A program made the translations under genes and the position numbers. Shown one piece after another: positions 18,240 through 26,263 of a stretch of DNA of 64,000 bases. Origin of the DNA: an uncultured Lachnospiraceae bacterium (GTDB lineage: Bacteria > Bacillota > Clostridia > Lachnospirales > Lachnospiraceae). Position 1 is the stretch's first letter; every line of letters begins with the position of its first letter. The DNA lies in the NCBI GenBank assembly GCA_910589385.1, contig CAJUTU010000013.1, positions 1 through 64,000 of the forward strand, written 5' to 3'. The notes below the pieces were generated by a model, which saw nothing but the letters and a program-made list of their open reading frames with translations, was not told where the DNA came from and searched no databases.

Positions 18240-19424
18240 TTAGAGATATGCCTGAGGGTCTACCGCACTTCCATTCATCTCTACCTGGAAATGAAGATGC
18301 GGACCAGTGGAATATCCGGTGGAACCCACATAACCAATCTGTTGTCCCCTGCTCACCGACTGGCCTGCCGAAACAGCCAGCGCGGAATGATGCATATACT
18401 TTGTCACCATACCGTTGCCATGGTCAATTACGACCCAGTTCCCGGCACTGTCGCTCCATCCTGCAATGATCACAGTCCCATCATCTGCAGCATAAGTAGG
18501 CGCCCCGCTGGAAGCCGCGAGATCCAGTCCGTTATGATAAGAATTATCAAAAGTACGATAACCAAAGGTACTGGAAATAGAAGCTCCCGGGCAAGGGTTG
18601 GAAAGCTGTCCGCTGCCGCTCACCACAATATTGTCACTTGGGATATACGTGCTTCCGCCCCCAGACCTTGCAGAAGAAGCGGCGGCCTCTGCAGCCAGTC
18701 TCTGCCTCTCTGCCTCTGCTGCTGCCGCAGCAGCCGCGGCAGCGGCCTGTTCTTCCTGCTTCCGCTTCTCTTCCTCCGCCTGGCGGATCAATTCCTGTAA
18801 TGTAGCGGCGTTCTCCCCAATCTGGTCTTCCAGATCCGCAATCTGGAGATTCTTGTCTGACAAAAGCTTTTCTACCTCTGCCTGCTTTGCGATCAGAGCA
18901 TCCTGCAGGCCTTTTAACACCTGGTATTCTTCCTCTAATGCCCTTTCTTTTTCCTCCACTTCTTTACAGATAAGCTGGAAATCTATCAGTTTGTCCCTGT
19001 CATACTCTGACAACTGGTTCACATACTCCACATTATTGAGGAAATCTCCCATGTTCTCGCTGTTTGCCAATACTTCAATGAACTGGGAATTGCCCACTTC
19101 ATACATATATTTGATCCGCTTTTTCATGCTCTGGTACTGTGTATTCTCATCGACCTTAGCCCGCACAAGATCTTCTTCCGCCTGCTTGATCTCCTCCTGC
19201 TTCTGCACAAGCTTTTCCTGAGCCTCGTTCATTTCCACAATAATTTGATTCAATTGTTCCGCCAAAGCATTCTTCTCTGCTTCTGCCGCACTCTTCTCCT
19301 CATCAAGCTGCTCTGCTTTCTGCTGTGCCTCTTCGATCGTTGTTGCCTGTACATCCAGCGCCATCCCCATACCCAAAGCAAGTACAAGCATCCCGCTTAC
19401 AATACTTCTCTTCAATTTCTTCAT
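18240..19424 (-). CDS. EnvC-like M23 murein hydrolase with coiled coil
   Basis: 394 residues. A signal peptide (MKKLKRSIVSGMLVLALGMG ... VQA) precedes a long coiled coil (about 30-235, rich in E, K, Q, A) and a low-complexity alanine-rich linker. The M23/LytM domain (about 275-394) keeps HNGLDLA and the terminal GPHLHF zinc-ligand motif (His376, His378). An intact zinc site suggests an active endopeptidase rather than a pure activator such as EnvC. It lies 47 nt after ftsX, matching the common FtsEX-controlled peptidoglycan hydrolase arrangement: FtsEX would drive the coiled coil to open the enzyme during division or growth. Confidence 0.93.
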   Translation of the reverse strand: MKKLKRSIVSGMLVLALGMGMALDVQATTIEEAQQKAEQLDEEKSAAEAEKNALAEQLNQIIVEMNEAQEKLVQKQEEIKQAEEDLVRAKVDENTQYQSMKKRIKYMYEVGNSQFIEVLANSENMGDFLNNVEYVNQLSEYDRDKLIDFQLICKEVEEKERALEEEYQVLKGLQDALIAKQAEVEKLLSDKNLQIADLEDQIGENAATLQELIRQAEEEKRKQEEQAAAAAAAAAAEAERQRLAAEAAASSARSGGGSTYIPSDNIVVSGSGQLSNPCPGASISSTFGYRTFDNSYHNGLDLAASSGAPTYAADDGTVIIAGWSDSAGNWVVIDHGNGMVTKYMHHSALAVSAGQSVSRGQQIGYVGSTGYSTGPHLHFQVEMNGSAVDPQAYL

Positions 19425-19471
19425 AAAATCACCTTGTGTTCCCTTATTAATTCCTTATTAATCCCCTTTGT

Positions 19472-20428
19472 CTACACCCTCAAATGCTTACGCACAGTAA
19501 AATAACTTCCGACGAAACCGATTCCTACACCAAGCCCCAAACCAATAGGCAGCAGATACGTGTACACCCATGTCACCGGCAGGAACTCGATGATATTGTT
19601 CAAGATACTGAACTTTTCCATAATATATGCCACTGCCCTTCCATACAGCAGATACAACAGCGCCAGAGGAATCACTGCTCCTACAAGTCCGATAATCAAC
19701 CCTTCAATGACAAATGGTGAACGGACTACAAAATCCTTTGCGCCAATATATTTCATGATGGCAATCTCTTCCTTCCGGACCGTGATACCCATAGTAACTG
19801 TGTTGCTGATCAGGAAAATAGATACGCCAAACAAAATCAGGATGATCGCAACGGAAATATATGCCACCAGTATATTCACGCTGGACAGCATATTTGCTAC
19901 CATATCAGATTTGTTGACTCTGCGGACGCCATCCAGGCTGCTCGCAAACCTTACCAGATCCTGCTGGGTTGAGGCAAGCGACTTGCTTTTCATGGACAGG
20001 CTCATCTTTCCTTTTTCATCCAGCGTCTTCATATAGACCTCATAATTATCAGAGTTGGCCAGCGGATTATCGTTCCTGAAACCGTCTGCAAGATCTTGAT
20101 TCTCCCCAAAATATTTTGTCTTGAACTCTTCCCACGCCTGGTCCGCTGACACATAAACTACCTCGGATACATCGTCCCTCCCTCTTAGGGCCTCTCCGAT
20201 GCTGTCAATCTGAGCCTGTGTAGCATTCTCTTCAAATAAAACGGTAATCGCCACACCTTCTTCCGCACTCATGATAATGTATCGAAAATTGATCAAAATC
20301 GAAAAAAACAATCCAAACAGAAAGATGCAGGCAGACATCGTGGCAACAGATGCAAGAGAAAACATCTTGTTCCTTCCGATATTCTTAATCCCCTGCTTGA
20401 TCACATACCCTAATGTACTAATTCTCAT
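19472..20428 (-). CDS. ftsX: cell division ABC-type permease FtsX
   Basis: 318 residues. A first transmembrane helix near residues 23-50 is followed by an extracellular domain (~55-180, EEGVAITVLFEENATQAQIDSIGEAL) and three further helices near 190-215, 240-265 and 285-305, the usual FtsX topology. It has no transport role; it passes the FtsE ATPase signal across the membrane to the M23 hydrolase encoded next. It overlaps the ftsE end by 11 nt. Confidence 0.95.
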   Translation of the reverse strand: MRISTLGYVIKQGIKNIGRNKMFSLASVATMSACIFLFGLFFSILINFRYIIMSAEEGVAITVLFEENATQAQIDSIGEALRGRDDVSEVVYVSADQAWEEFKTKYFGENQDLADGFRNDNPLANSDNYEVYMKTLDEKGKMSLSMKSKSLASTQQDLVRFASSLDGVRRVNKSDMVANMLSSVNILVAYISVAIILILFGVSIFLISNTVTMGITVRKEEIAIMKYIGAKDFVVRSPFVIEGLIIGLVGAVIPLALLYLLYGRAVAYIMEKFSILNNIIEFLPVTWVYTYLLPIGLGLGVGIGFVGSYFTVRKHLRV

Positions 20429-21104
20429 CTATATACCCACCTCTTTGTTCATCGCTGACGATCACGCCCTGTTTCATTGTGATCACCCGCTCGTTCATCT
20501 CGTTTACGATTTCCTGGTTATGTGTTACCACAAGAACCGTCGTCCCCCTTTCGTTAGCTTCTTTCAGAAGGCTCATGATCTCCCATGAATTCGTCGGATC
20601 CAGATTTCCCGTAGGCTCGTCTGCCAGCAGGATAGCTGGTTCATTCACGATCGCCCTGGCAATCGCGACACGCTGCTGCTCACCACCTGATAATTCCTTT
20701 GGATTCGATTTATATTTTTGTGCCAGCCCTACCAGAGAAAGAGCTGCCGGGACTTTTTTCTTGATCACTCTGGTCGGTGTCTCGGTAACCCGCAGGGCAA
20801 ATGCAATATTTTCATAAATGTTCCTGTCTTTCAGCAGACGGAAATCTTGAAATACTACGCCCAGCCCCCTTCTGTACTTGGCAATGTGGCGATGCTTCAT
20901 CCGGTTCAGATTCTTGCCGTTCACAATGATCGTTCCCTCGGTAGGATCCAGTTCCTTCATGATCAGACGGATCAAGGTTGACTTACCCGACCCACTGTCT
21001 CCTACAATGAATACAAATTCGCCCTTCTTAATCTTGACAGACACTCCATTGAGGGCGGCATTTCCTCTTGTGTACTCTTTCGTTACATTTCTAAGCTCAA
21101 TCAT
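20418..21104 (-). CDS. ftsE: cell division ATP-binding protein FtsE
   Basis: 228 residues from the ATG at 21104, chosen because AGGAGGAG lies 4 nt upstream; the longer frame to 21152 has no support. Walker A is GDSGSGKST, the signature is LSGGEQQRV and Walker B is ILLADEPTG with the following NLDP. It is the first gene of a probable four-gene operon ftsE-ftsX-M23-S41. Confidence 0.96.
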   Translation of the reverse strand: MIELRNVTKEYTRGNAALNGVSVKIKKGEFVFIVGDSGSGKSTLIRLIMKELDPTEGTIIVNGKNLNRMKHRHIAKYRRGLGVVFQDFRLLKDRNIYENIAFALRVTETPTRVIKKKVPAALSLVGLAQKYKSNPKELSGGEQQRVAIARAIVNEPAILLADEPTGNLDPTNSWEIMSLLKEANERGTTVLVVTHNQEIVNEMNERVITMKQGVIVSDEQRGGYIDEN

Positions 21105-21224
21105 ATGCTCCTCCTGAATACGAGATTCTTTTGTATTTGGGAACTGCCTCAAAACTATCTGTACACATTGTCTTGCGGCAATTCCTCAGGAACCGCACCG
21201 AAGCAGCCTGTCCTGTGCCAGTCC

Positions 21225-22316
21225 CTAATATTCCAATGTTTCCATATACTTCATGTATTTTACAACCATCAACGCAATCTTAAATGTGATCGCATCCTCA
21301 AACACACGCAGGTCAAGCCCTGTGCTTTTCTGCAGCTTATCCAGCCGGTAGACCAGAGTATTCCTATGGATATAAAGCTGTCTGGACGTCTCTGAAACAT
21401 TTAAGCTGTTCTCAAAGAACTTATTGATAGTGGATAACATCTCTTCATCAAACCCATCCGGGGATTTTCCTTCAAAGATTTCTTTTATAAACATCTTACA
21501 CAACGGTAACGGGAGCTGGTAGATCAGACGTCCGATACCCAGAGTGCTGTATGCCACAATGTCCCTCTCAGCATAGAAGATCTTCCCCACATCCAGCGCC
21601 AGCTTCGCTTCCTTGTAGGACTTAGAAACCTCTTTGATGTCATTGACCACAGTGCCGTAGGCAATATGCATGTGCTCATCCTGGCTGTCTTCCTTCAAGA
21701 TCGTCAGCATCTCTTTTGCCATCTTCGCCATCTCCGCACTGCCGTCCTTCTCGGACAACTCTTTCACAACGATGATGTTCCGCTCGTCTACAGCCGTAAC
21801 AAAATCCCTGGCCTTCCCGCCCAGGAGGTTACGGACATTGTCCAACGCGGCACTGTCTTTTTCGTGCGAAGTCTCAACAATAAAGATAACACGTTTTACT
21901 TCTGTGTCAATATGTAATTTTTTGGCGCGGTTATAAATATCCACTAAAAGCAGATTATCCATGAGCAGGTTTTTAATAAAATTATCCTTATCGAACCGCT
22001 CTTTATATGCAATCAACAGGTTCTGGATCTGGAATGCGGCAATCTTCCCTACCATGTAGGAATCCTCACTCTCCCCGCCCGCGAGCAGGATATATTCCAA
22101 CTGCTGTTCATCAAATATCTTAAAAAACTGACATCCCTGTATGACCTGGCTGTCTGCGGGGGAAGCCCCGAATGATAAAATGGCACTTTCAAAATCTTTA
22201 CTCTCACCAAAAGTACTCGCCAATACCTTTGCCTCTGTGTCAAATACACAGAAATCAATCCTGGAAATACTTTTTAGCCCCTCAATTGTGTTCAGAAGTA
22301 CCTGGTTTGTAATCAT
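21225..22316 (-). CDS. PucR/CdaR-type transcriptional regulator
   Basis: 363 residues. The C-terminal HTH is clear: SLNVSETSRQLYIHRNTLVYRLDKLQKSTGLDLRVFEDAITFKIAL (~305-350), the PucR C-terminal family used by CdaR and PucR. The N-terminal ~130 residues contain FCVFDTEAKVLAST, resembling a sugar-diacid-recognition or PAS-like sensor; the middle has a GGDEF-like fold pattern typical of CdaR-like proteins (VIFIVET ... IAYGTVV). Ligand and targets are not indicated. It is a single gene with its own upstream spacer, 120 nt before ftsE, and could affect that operon. Confidence 0.85.
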   Translation of the reverse strand: MITNQVLLNTIEGLKSISRIDFCVFDTEAKVLASTFGESKDFESAILSFGASPADSQVIQGCQFFKIFDEQQLEYILLAGGESEDSYMVGKIAAFQIQNLLIAYKERFDKDNFIKNLLMDNLLLVDIYNRAKKLHIDTEVKRVIFIVETSHEKDSAALDNVRNLLGGKARDFVTAVDERNIIVVKELSEKDGSAEMAKMAKEMLTILKEDSQDEHMHIAYGTVVNDIKEVSKSYKEAKLALDVGKIFYAERDIVAYSTLGIGRLIYQLPLPLCKMFIKEIFEGKSPDGFDEEMLSTINKFFENSLNVSETSRQLYIHRNTLVYRLDKLQKSTGLDLRVFEDAITFKIALMVVKYMKYMETLEY

Positions 22317-22542
22317 AATCTATCTCCTCCGCTCATCTTGTCTTGACTATGTGCACTTTCCACAAATTATCTTCTTACTATTTTACTTAAAAAATGCATA
22401 TATCGTTTATATGTTAATACAAAACACCCAAAAAATAAAGAGGAAATCCATTTTTTTTATAGCATTTCCCCATATTTTTAACAAAAAGTTCATATTTTGC
22501 GGATTTATAGAAATTATACATTCTGCATAAGTCTGAAGAATG

Positions 22543-23250
22543 TCAGCGCCGTATCCTCCCAGACTGTAATGGAGCAGGCTGCACTCCTTTCTGCTGATCG
22601 ACCAAATGAAGAAACTCCCTTTTCAAGAAAAAACGGCGTAGCTTTCTGGCAGGCCTTTTCTTTTGATCTTCCTGGATCAGGGAAAGCCCAAATCCCATCC
22701 AGACCCGCGCATTCAACAATGCTTTTGCGCCGGAAATAAAACGCTCCTGGACAGGATATGGAAGAACCGAAAGAATGCAGTCCGGCTCTACACTGTTGAT
22801 CTCATTGATAATACTCTCTTCCAGTCCACTGTCCTTGGGCAGAAGAGCCCAGCCGGCCTCAGGCATGCCTCTTAAAAGGGGGCGGACCTTCTCTTTTAAA
22901 AGCAGCAGTTCCTCTTCCCTGCCTGCCAGCAGAAACACCTTCTTCTGGCTTCTCTGGAGATATTTCAGAAGCATCTTCAAAAACACCTTTTTCTCCAGCT
23001 CTTTCAGTAAATGGCTGTCCAGGCTTTCAGAAGCATCCAAAATATCCCTTTCGCCAGGCAGAACCAGATCCATCTGATTCATCTGCCCCTTCCATTCCAG
23101 ATTGTCCTGTCCCTGCACCAGCAGTTCCAGCGTCACCACCTCTACCGTGCTGAGCGTCTCGCTCCTCATATACTGTACGATCTTTTTTAATGTATCTTTC
23201 GCAGTCAGGGCATCTATTGCTATATCAAAGATTTCTATCTTGTTTTCCAT
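22543..23250 (-). CDS. WecG/TagA/CpsF-family glycosyltransferase-like protein, probably divergent
   Basis: 236 residues from the ATG at 23250 (RBS GGGTGGG). It follows the WecG/TagA layout: IEIFDIAIDALTAKDTLKKIVQYM at the N terminus, KVFLLAGREEELLLLKEKV in the middle, and LPYPVQERFISGAKALLNARVWMGFGLSL near the end. In active members the region equivalent to MDLVLPGERDI usually reads PDG with a catalytic aspartate; here it reads PGE, and the PxQE motif is PVQE. The change suggests altered or lost transferase activity. Real members transfer N-acetylmannosamine or similar to lipid-linked GlcNAc. A stand-alone gene. Confidence 0.65.
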   Translation of the reverse strand: MENKIEIFDIAIDALTAKDTLKKIVQYMRSETLSTVEVVTLELLVQGQDNLEWKGQMNQMDLVLPGERDILDASESLDSHLLKELEKKVFLKMLLKYLQRSQKKVFLLAGREEELLLLKEKVRPLLRGMPEAGWALLPKDSGLEESIINEINSVEPDCILSVLPYPVQERFISGAKALLNARVWMGFGLSLIQEDQKKRPARKLRRFFLKREFLHLVDQQKGVQPAPLQSGRIRR

Positions 23251-23414
23251 GCCAACCCACCCGTTTCTTTCAAGACTGTCTGCATAACACCAAAATACGA
23301 TAAACAGCCCCTTACTCCCGATTCGTACAATTGTATCAAAGATGTCCATATTTTTCAATAAATTTAAAAAAATTCACACTTTTATCATCTTTTCATGAGT
23401 TGGCCTATCCCGGA

Positions 23415-23618
23415 TCATGCCTCTTTTTCTTCTGTCAGCATGCGTCTTCTTCTGGTAACCATCCCTCCGATACGCCCCGTTTCTTTTGAAGACAGAGAAC
23501 GCCATCCATCCTGCAGCACCCGGTCAAGAAGTCCCAGCTCCTCCGCAATTTCATACTTTAATTTCTCTTCCGGCTCTAAATTTTTCAAATCAATTGGTTT
23601 ATTCTTTTTTCCAGACAT
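23415..23618 (-). CDS. small acid-soluble spore protein, alpha/beta type
   Basis: 67 residues from the ATG at 23618, with AAGGAGG 6 nt upstream. Conserved parts are EKLKYEIAEELGL, which includes the region cut by the germination protease GPR, and LSSKETGRIGGMVTRR, the DNA-binding helix pattern (the G-x-x-GG-x-x-x-R element). Such proteins coat spore DNA and protect it from UV. The sequence is somewhat divergent (DRVLQDGW insertion), so it may be a minor member. A forespore sigma-G promoter is expected but I could not identify one confidently. Confidence 0.85.
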   Translation of the reverse strand: MSGKKNKPIDLKNLEPEEKLKYEIAEELGLLDRVLQDGWRSLSSKETGRIGGMVTRRRRMLTEEKEA

Positions 23619-23683
23619 CACAGCCTCCTTTTTTGTATCCGCCCTTGTATCTGGGCGCGTATTCAAAGTATTGCCAAAAAGTA

Positions 23684-23711
23684 AAAAGGCATTCAATCCA
23701 GAATGCCTTTT
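23684..23711. terminator. bidirectional hairpin terminator
   Basis: A perfect 11-bp stem AAAAGGCATTC / GAATGCCTTTT with a 6-nt loop, between the spore-protein gene and the PspC gene. On the minus strand it ends the PspC transcript and is followed by TTTACTTTTT. Confidence 0.8.
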
Positions 23712-23777
23712 CTTTAAGAAACCATTAATTTTTCAAAATATCTGCCTTTCCTTATAAAATGCAGGAATTACCTGAGT

Positions 23778-23975
23778 TTATATCTCATCCGGGATGATCA
23801 CTGCAGCAATAAAATATGCCACAGTGCAGGTACCTGCGCTGCATACTGCCGCAAGCACAACTGCAAGCCTGATCAGAGTCGCATCCACATTAAAATATTC
23901 TCCCACGCCACCGCATACTCCGCAAATCATTCGGTTTCTTCGTGAACGAAATAGTTTCTTTTGTTCCATATTCAT
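23778..23975 (-). CDS. PspC-domain membrane protein
   Basis: 65 residues: KKLFRSRRNRMICGVCGGVGEYFNVDATLIRL is the PspC signature, followed by one hydrophobic helix (residues ~37-60). PspC proteins belong to envelope-stress systems. It sits just downstream of the PadR-DUF1700-DUF4097 set, with a 91-nt gap, and may be part of the same response. Confidence 0.93.
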   Translation of the reverse strand: MNMEQKKLFRSRRNRMICGVCGGVGEYFNVDATLIRLAVVLAAVCSAGTCTVAYFIAAVIIPDEI

Positions 23976-24066
23976 TACTCCTCACTTTCTTTGAAATTAA
24001 TATTATTTTAATGAAGAACAGCCAAAAAGCAACTTAAATATTTCTTTATCCACTTAATTATGACTG

Positions 24067-24951
24067 TCATTCTTCAAACACTACCGTTACAGATCCGATT
24101 CCACATTCTATCTCCATGTTCTTACTTCCACCATTGTTGATCGTGCATTCTTTATCCAGGCCGCTGAAAGAATCATTACCTACGACCAATTCGCCAATCC
24201 CGCAGCTCAGTTCATAGTTATAATCCTGCTGATTGCCGACCGCCGTATATGCCACAGAACCGACGCCGCATTCTATATCAACTTCACGCACAGCCTCCCC
24301 GCGGACAAATGCCTCTCCTGCGCCGCACTCCAGGCTCAGCTCATCAGCTGTAAAAGAATCAAGAGATACCTGGCCTGCGCCAACCTCAATATCCAGTTCC
24401 TTTGCCCTGATCTCATCCGTGTACAATATCCCTGCGCCCACAAGTAAGGAAACCTCATCAAACTGCATCCCCTCCGGAATCTGGATCAACAGGATCCCCT
24501 GTGACTGATACTGGCTTTTTGACCAGCTGTCCCAGGACTTTCTGTTCTGCAGCTCTATCTTTAATTCCTTGTCTTTCTGGGGAATCACGAGATCCTTCAT
24601 CATCTTCTCTGTGATACCGCTGGTATCGACGACAATATCGCTTTCTTCCCCTTTTATGATGCTCACCTCCAGACAGGTCACATCAATATCTAATTCACGG
24701 ATGTCGGAATATCTGGAAACCGATGCACTATTTCCCGAATGATATTCTACAGACGCTGCATCATCCGTGCCGCCGCTGACAGAACCATCATGGCCGTCCC
24801 AAAAGTAATTTTCCCATCTGTCGTGGATTCCAAATGCCTCTCTGATACCGCTCACCGTTGCTCCAAGCACAAGCCCGGCAATGCACAGGGCGATTCCCAG
24901 CACAACAAGTGAAATACATATGATCCAAAAAGCTTTCCAACCCTTTTTCAT
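24067..24951 (-). CDS. DUF4097-family beta-strand repeat protein (envelope)
   Basis: 294 residues from the ATG at 24951 (RBS GAGGGGG); a GTG 15 nt upstream is the alternative. One N-terminal transmembrane helix (about 5-30) is followed by an extracellular beta-repeat domain, with the recurring pattern ELDIEVGAGQVSLDSF, ELSLECGAGEAFV, EVDIECGVGSVAY, MEIECGIGSVTV. The repeats match DUF4097, a beta-solenoid-like fold of unknown function. The ATG lies 11 nt past the DUF1700 stop, so translation is probably coupled. Confidence 0.88.
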   Translation of the reverse strand: MKKGWKAFWIICISLVVLGIALCIAGLVLGATVSGIREAFGIHDRWENYFWDGHDGSVSGGTDDAASVEYHSGNSASVSRYSDIRELDIDVTCLEVSIIKGEESDIVVDTSGITEKMMKDLVIPQKDKELKIELQNRKSWDSWSKSQYQSQGILLIQIPEGMQFDEVSLLVGAGILYTDEIRAKELDIEVGAGQVSLDSFTADELSLECGAGEAFVRGEAVREVDIECGVGSVAYTAVGNQQDYNYELSCGIGELVVGNDSFSGLDKECTINNGGSKNMEIECGIGSVTVVFEE

Positions 24952-24962
24952 CTTCCTCCCCC

Positions 24963-25793
24963 TCACATTCTCTTTTTATGAAACGGCTTTCGGCAGAGCC
25001 CCACAAAGAATTGGAACAATGCCGGGAATATGATCATACACAATCGGACCGCCGCAACAACAGCAACCAGGCCGATCACAAAGATCACAAGCCCAAATCC
25101 GACTGCCAGAAGCGCCGCGGGCGGAGAAAAAAACAGCTTTCCAAGCCCTCCAGCCACAATTGCAAATCCTGCGATCATAATTGCGCCCGCACATATCACA
25201 AGCGCAAGAAAGATTCCAAATGCCGCACATACAAGTCCAAACACTGTCGCAGCTGCCGCCACCGCCATCGGGACAATAACCGGAAACGCAAAGACCGCAA
25301 TGAGTACGATAAGCACTATTTTTAAGCCCTTGCTGGTCCAGGGGCCGCCCCTTTCCCCATAAGAAGTATTCCCCTGCATATCACTTCCCATACCGCTTGA
25401 ATACACATTCCCTCCATCATTATATGCACTGCCGTTTCCATTGGATTCTTTTGTCCCACCGCAGGCATAAGGACCATAAGAATACCGATACTGGCCCTGC
25501 TCTTTCTTCTCTGCCTTTGGCTCCCTGCGTGCAAGGTCATCTTTCTTTACAAACTGCGCGTCCATATATCCACGTTCCGTAAACTCGCCGCTGTCCGTGC
25601 CGCCTTTTAAACCAGCCTTTATCAAAGCCGCAACCTTCGCCGGGCCTCCCAGCTCCTTAAGGACCTGTTCTTCATTTTCCTTGCCGGCGTCCGCAAAATA
25701 ATCCGAATAATATTGCAAGGCTTCTTCCCGCTCCTCGGCAGGGACTCCTACAAGCAGGCTGTCCAATTCCCTCATAAATTCTTCGTAGCTCAT
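24963..25793 (-). CDS. DUF1700-domain membrane protein
   Basis: 276 residues from the ATG at 25793, which overlaps the PadR stop as ATGA and has GGGAGGGG 7 nt upstream. The N-terminal DUF1700 domain (MSYEEFMRELDSLLVGVPAEEREEALQYYSDYFADAG) is followed by a tyrosine/glycine-rich polar linker and a hydrophobic C-terminal region with three or four helices (~175-270). DUF1700 proteins typically pair with a PadR regulator and a DUF4097 protein and may act as its membrane partner or anti-regulator. Confidence 0.88.
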   Translation of the reverse strand: MSYEEFMRELDSLLVGVPAEEREEALQYYSDYFADAGKENEEQVLKELGGPAKVAALIKAGLKGGTDSGEFTERGYMDAQFVKKDDLARREPKAEKKEQGQYRYSYGPYACGGTKESNGNGSAYNDGGNVYSSGMGSDMQGNTSYGERGGPWTSKGLKIVLIVLIAVFAFPVIVPMAVAAAATVFGLVCAAFGIFLALVICAGAIMIAGFAIVAGGLGKLFFSPPAALLAVGFGLVIFVIGLVAVVAAVRLCMIIFPALFQFFVGLCRKPFHKKRM

Positions 25794-26113
25794 CCAGTCA
25801 CCCCTCCCAAAAATATCTCCGAAATTTTTTTCGAATAGCTTTTCCATTCACCTTTATACAAATTCAACTGTACTGCACCCTTTTCTGTCACCTTATAATA
25901 CCGTCTGTTCCTGCCGTCAAACTGTCTGTCATATACTTCCAGACACTCATCTTTCTGCAGACGCCTCAGCACAGGATACAACGTAGATTCAGATACGTCG
26001 ATTGCCTTGCGCACATCCTGTGTGATCTTGTACCCGTAAGTCCCTTCCGCTTCCCGCGATACGACCGCAAGCACGATTGCATCCAGAAGCGCCGCGCCAG
26101 TGTTAAATACCAT
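25790..26113 (-). CDS. PadR-family transcriptional regulator
   Basis: 107 residues with a winged-helix domain: EGTYGYKITQDVRKAIDVSESTLYPVLRRLQKDECLEVYDRQFDGRNRRYYKVTEKG, the PadR signature. It heads the DUF1700-DUF4097 operon and probably represses it in response to envelope or antimicrobial stress. The 150-nt upstream spacer is very AT-rich and may hold the operator, but I did not find a clear dyad. Confidence 0.93.
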   Translation of the reverse strand: MVFNTGAALLDAIVLAVVSREAEGTYGYKITQDVRKAIDVSESTLYPVLRRLQKDECLEVYDRQFDGRNRRYYKVTEKGAVQLNLYKGEWKSYSKKISEIFLGGVTG

Positions 26114-26263
26114 TTAACCACCTCTTTTTATAAATGAGCACTCCTAATAATAGAAAATAATAATATTACTGATTCCTCAATATTGTTTTACTTTCTATAT
26201 TATATTCTGTATAATATTATCTGTCAATATAATTTTATATATTTTTACAATAAATTTGAAAAG

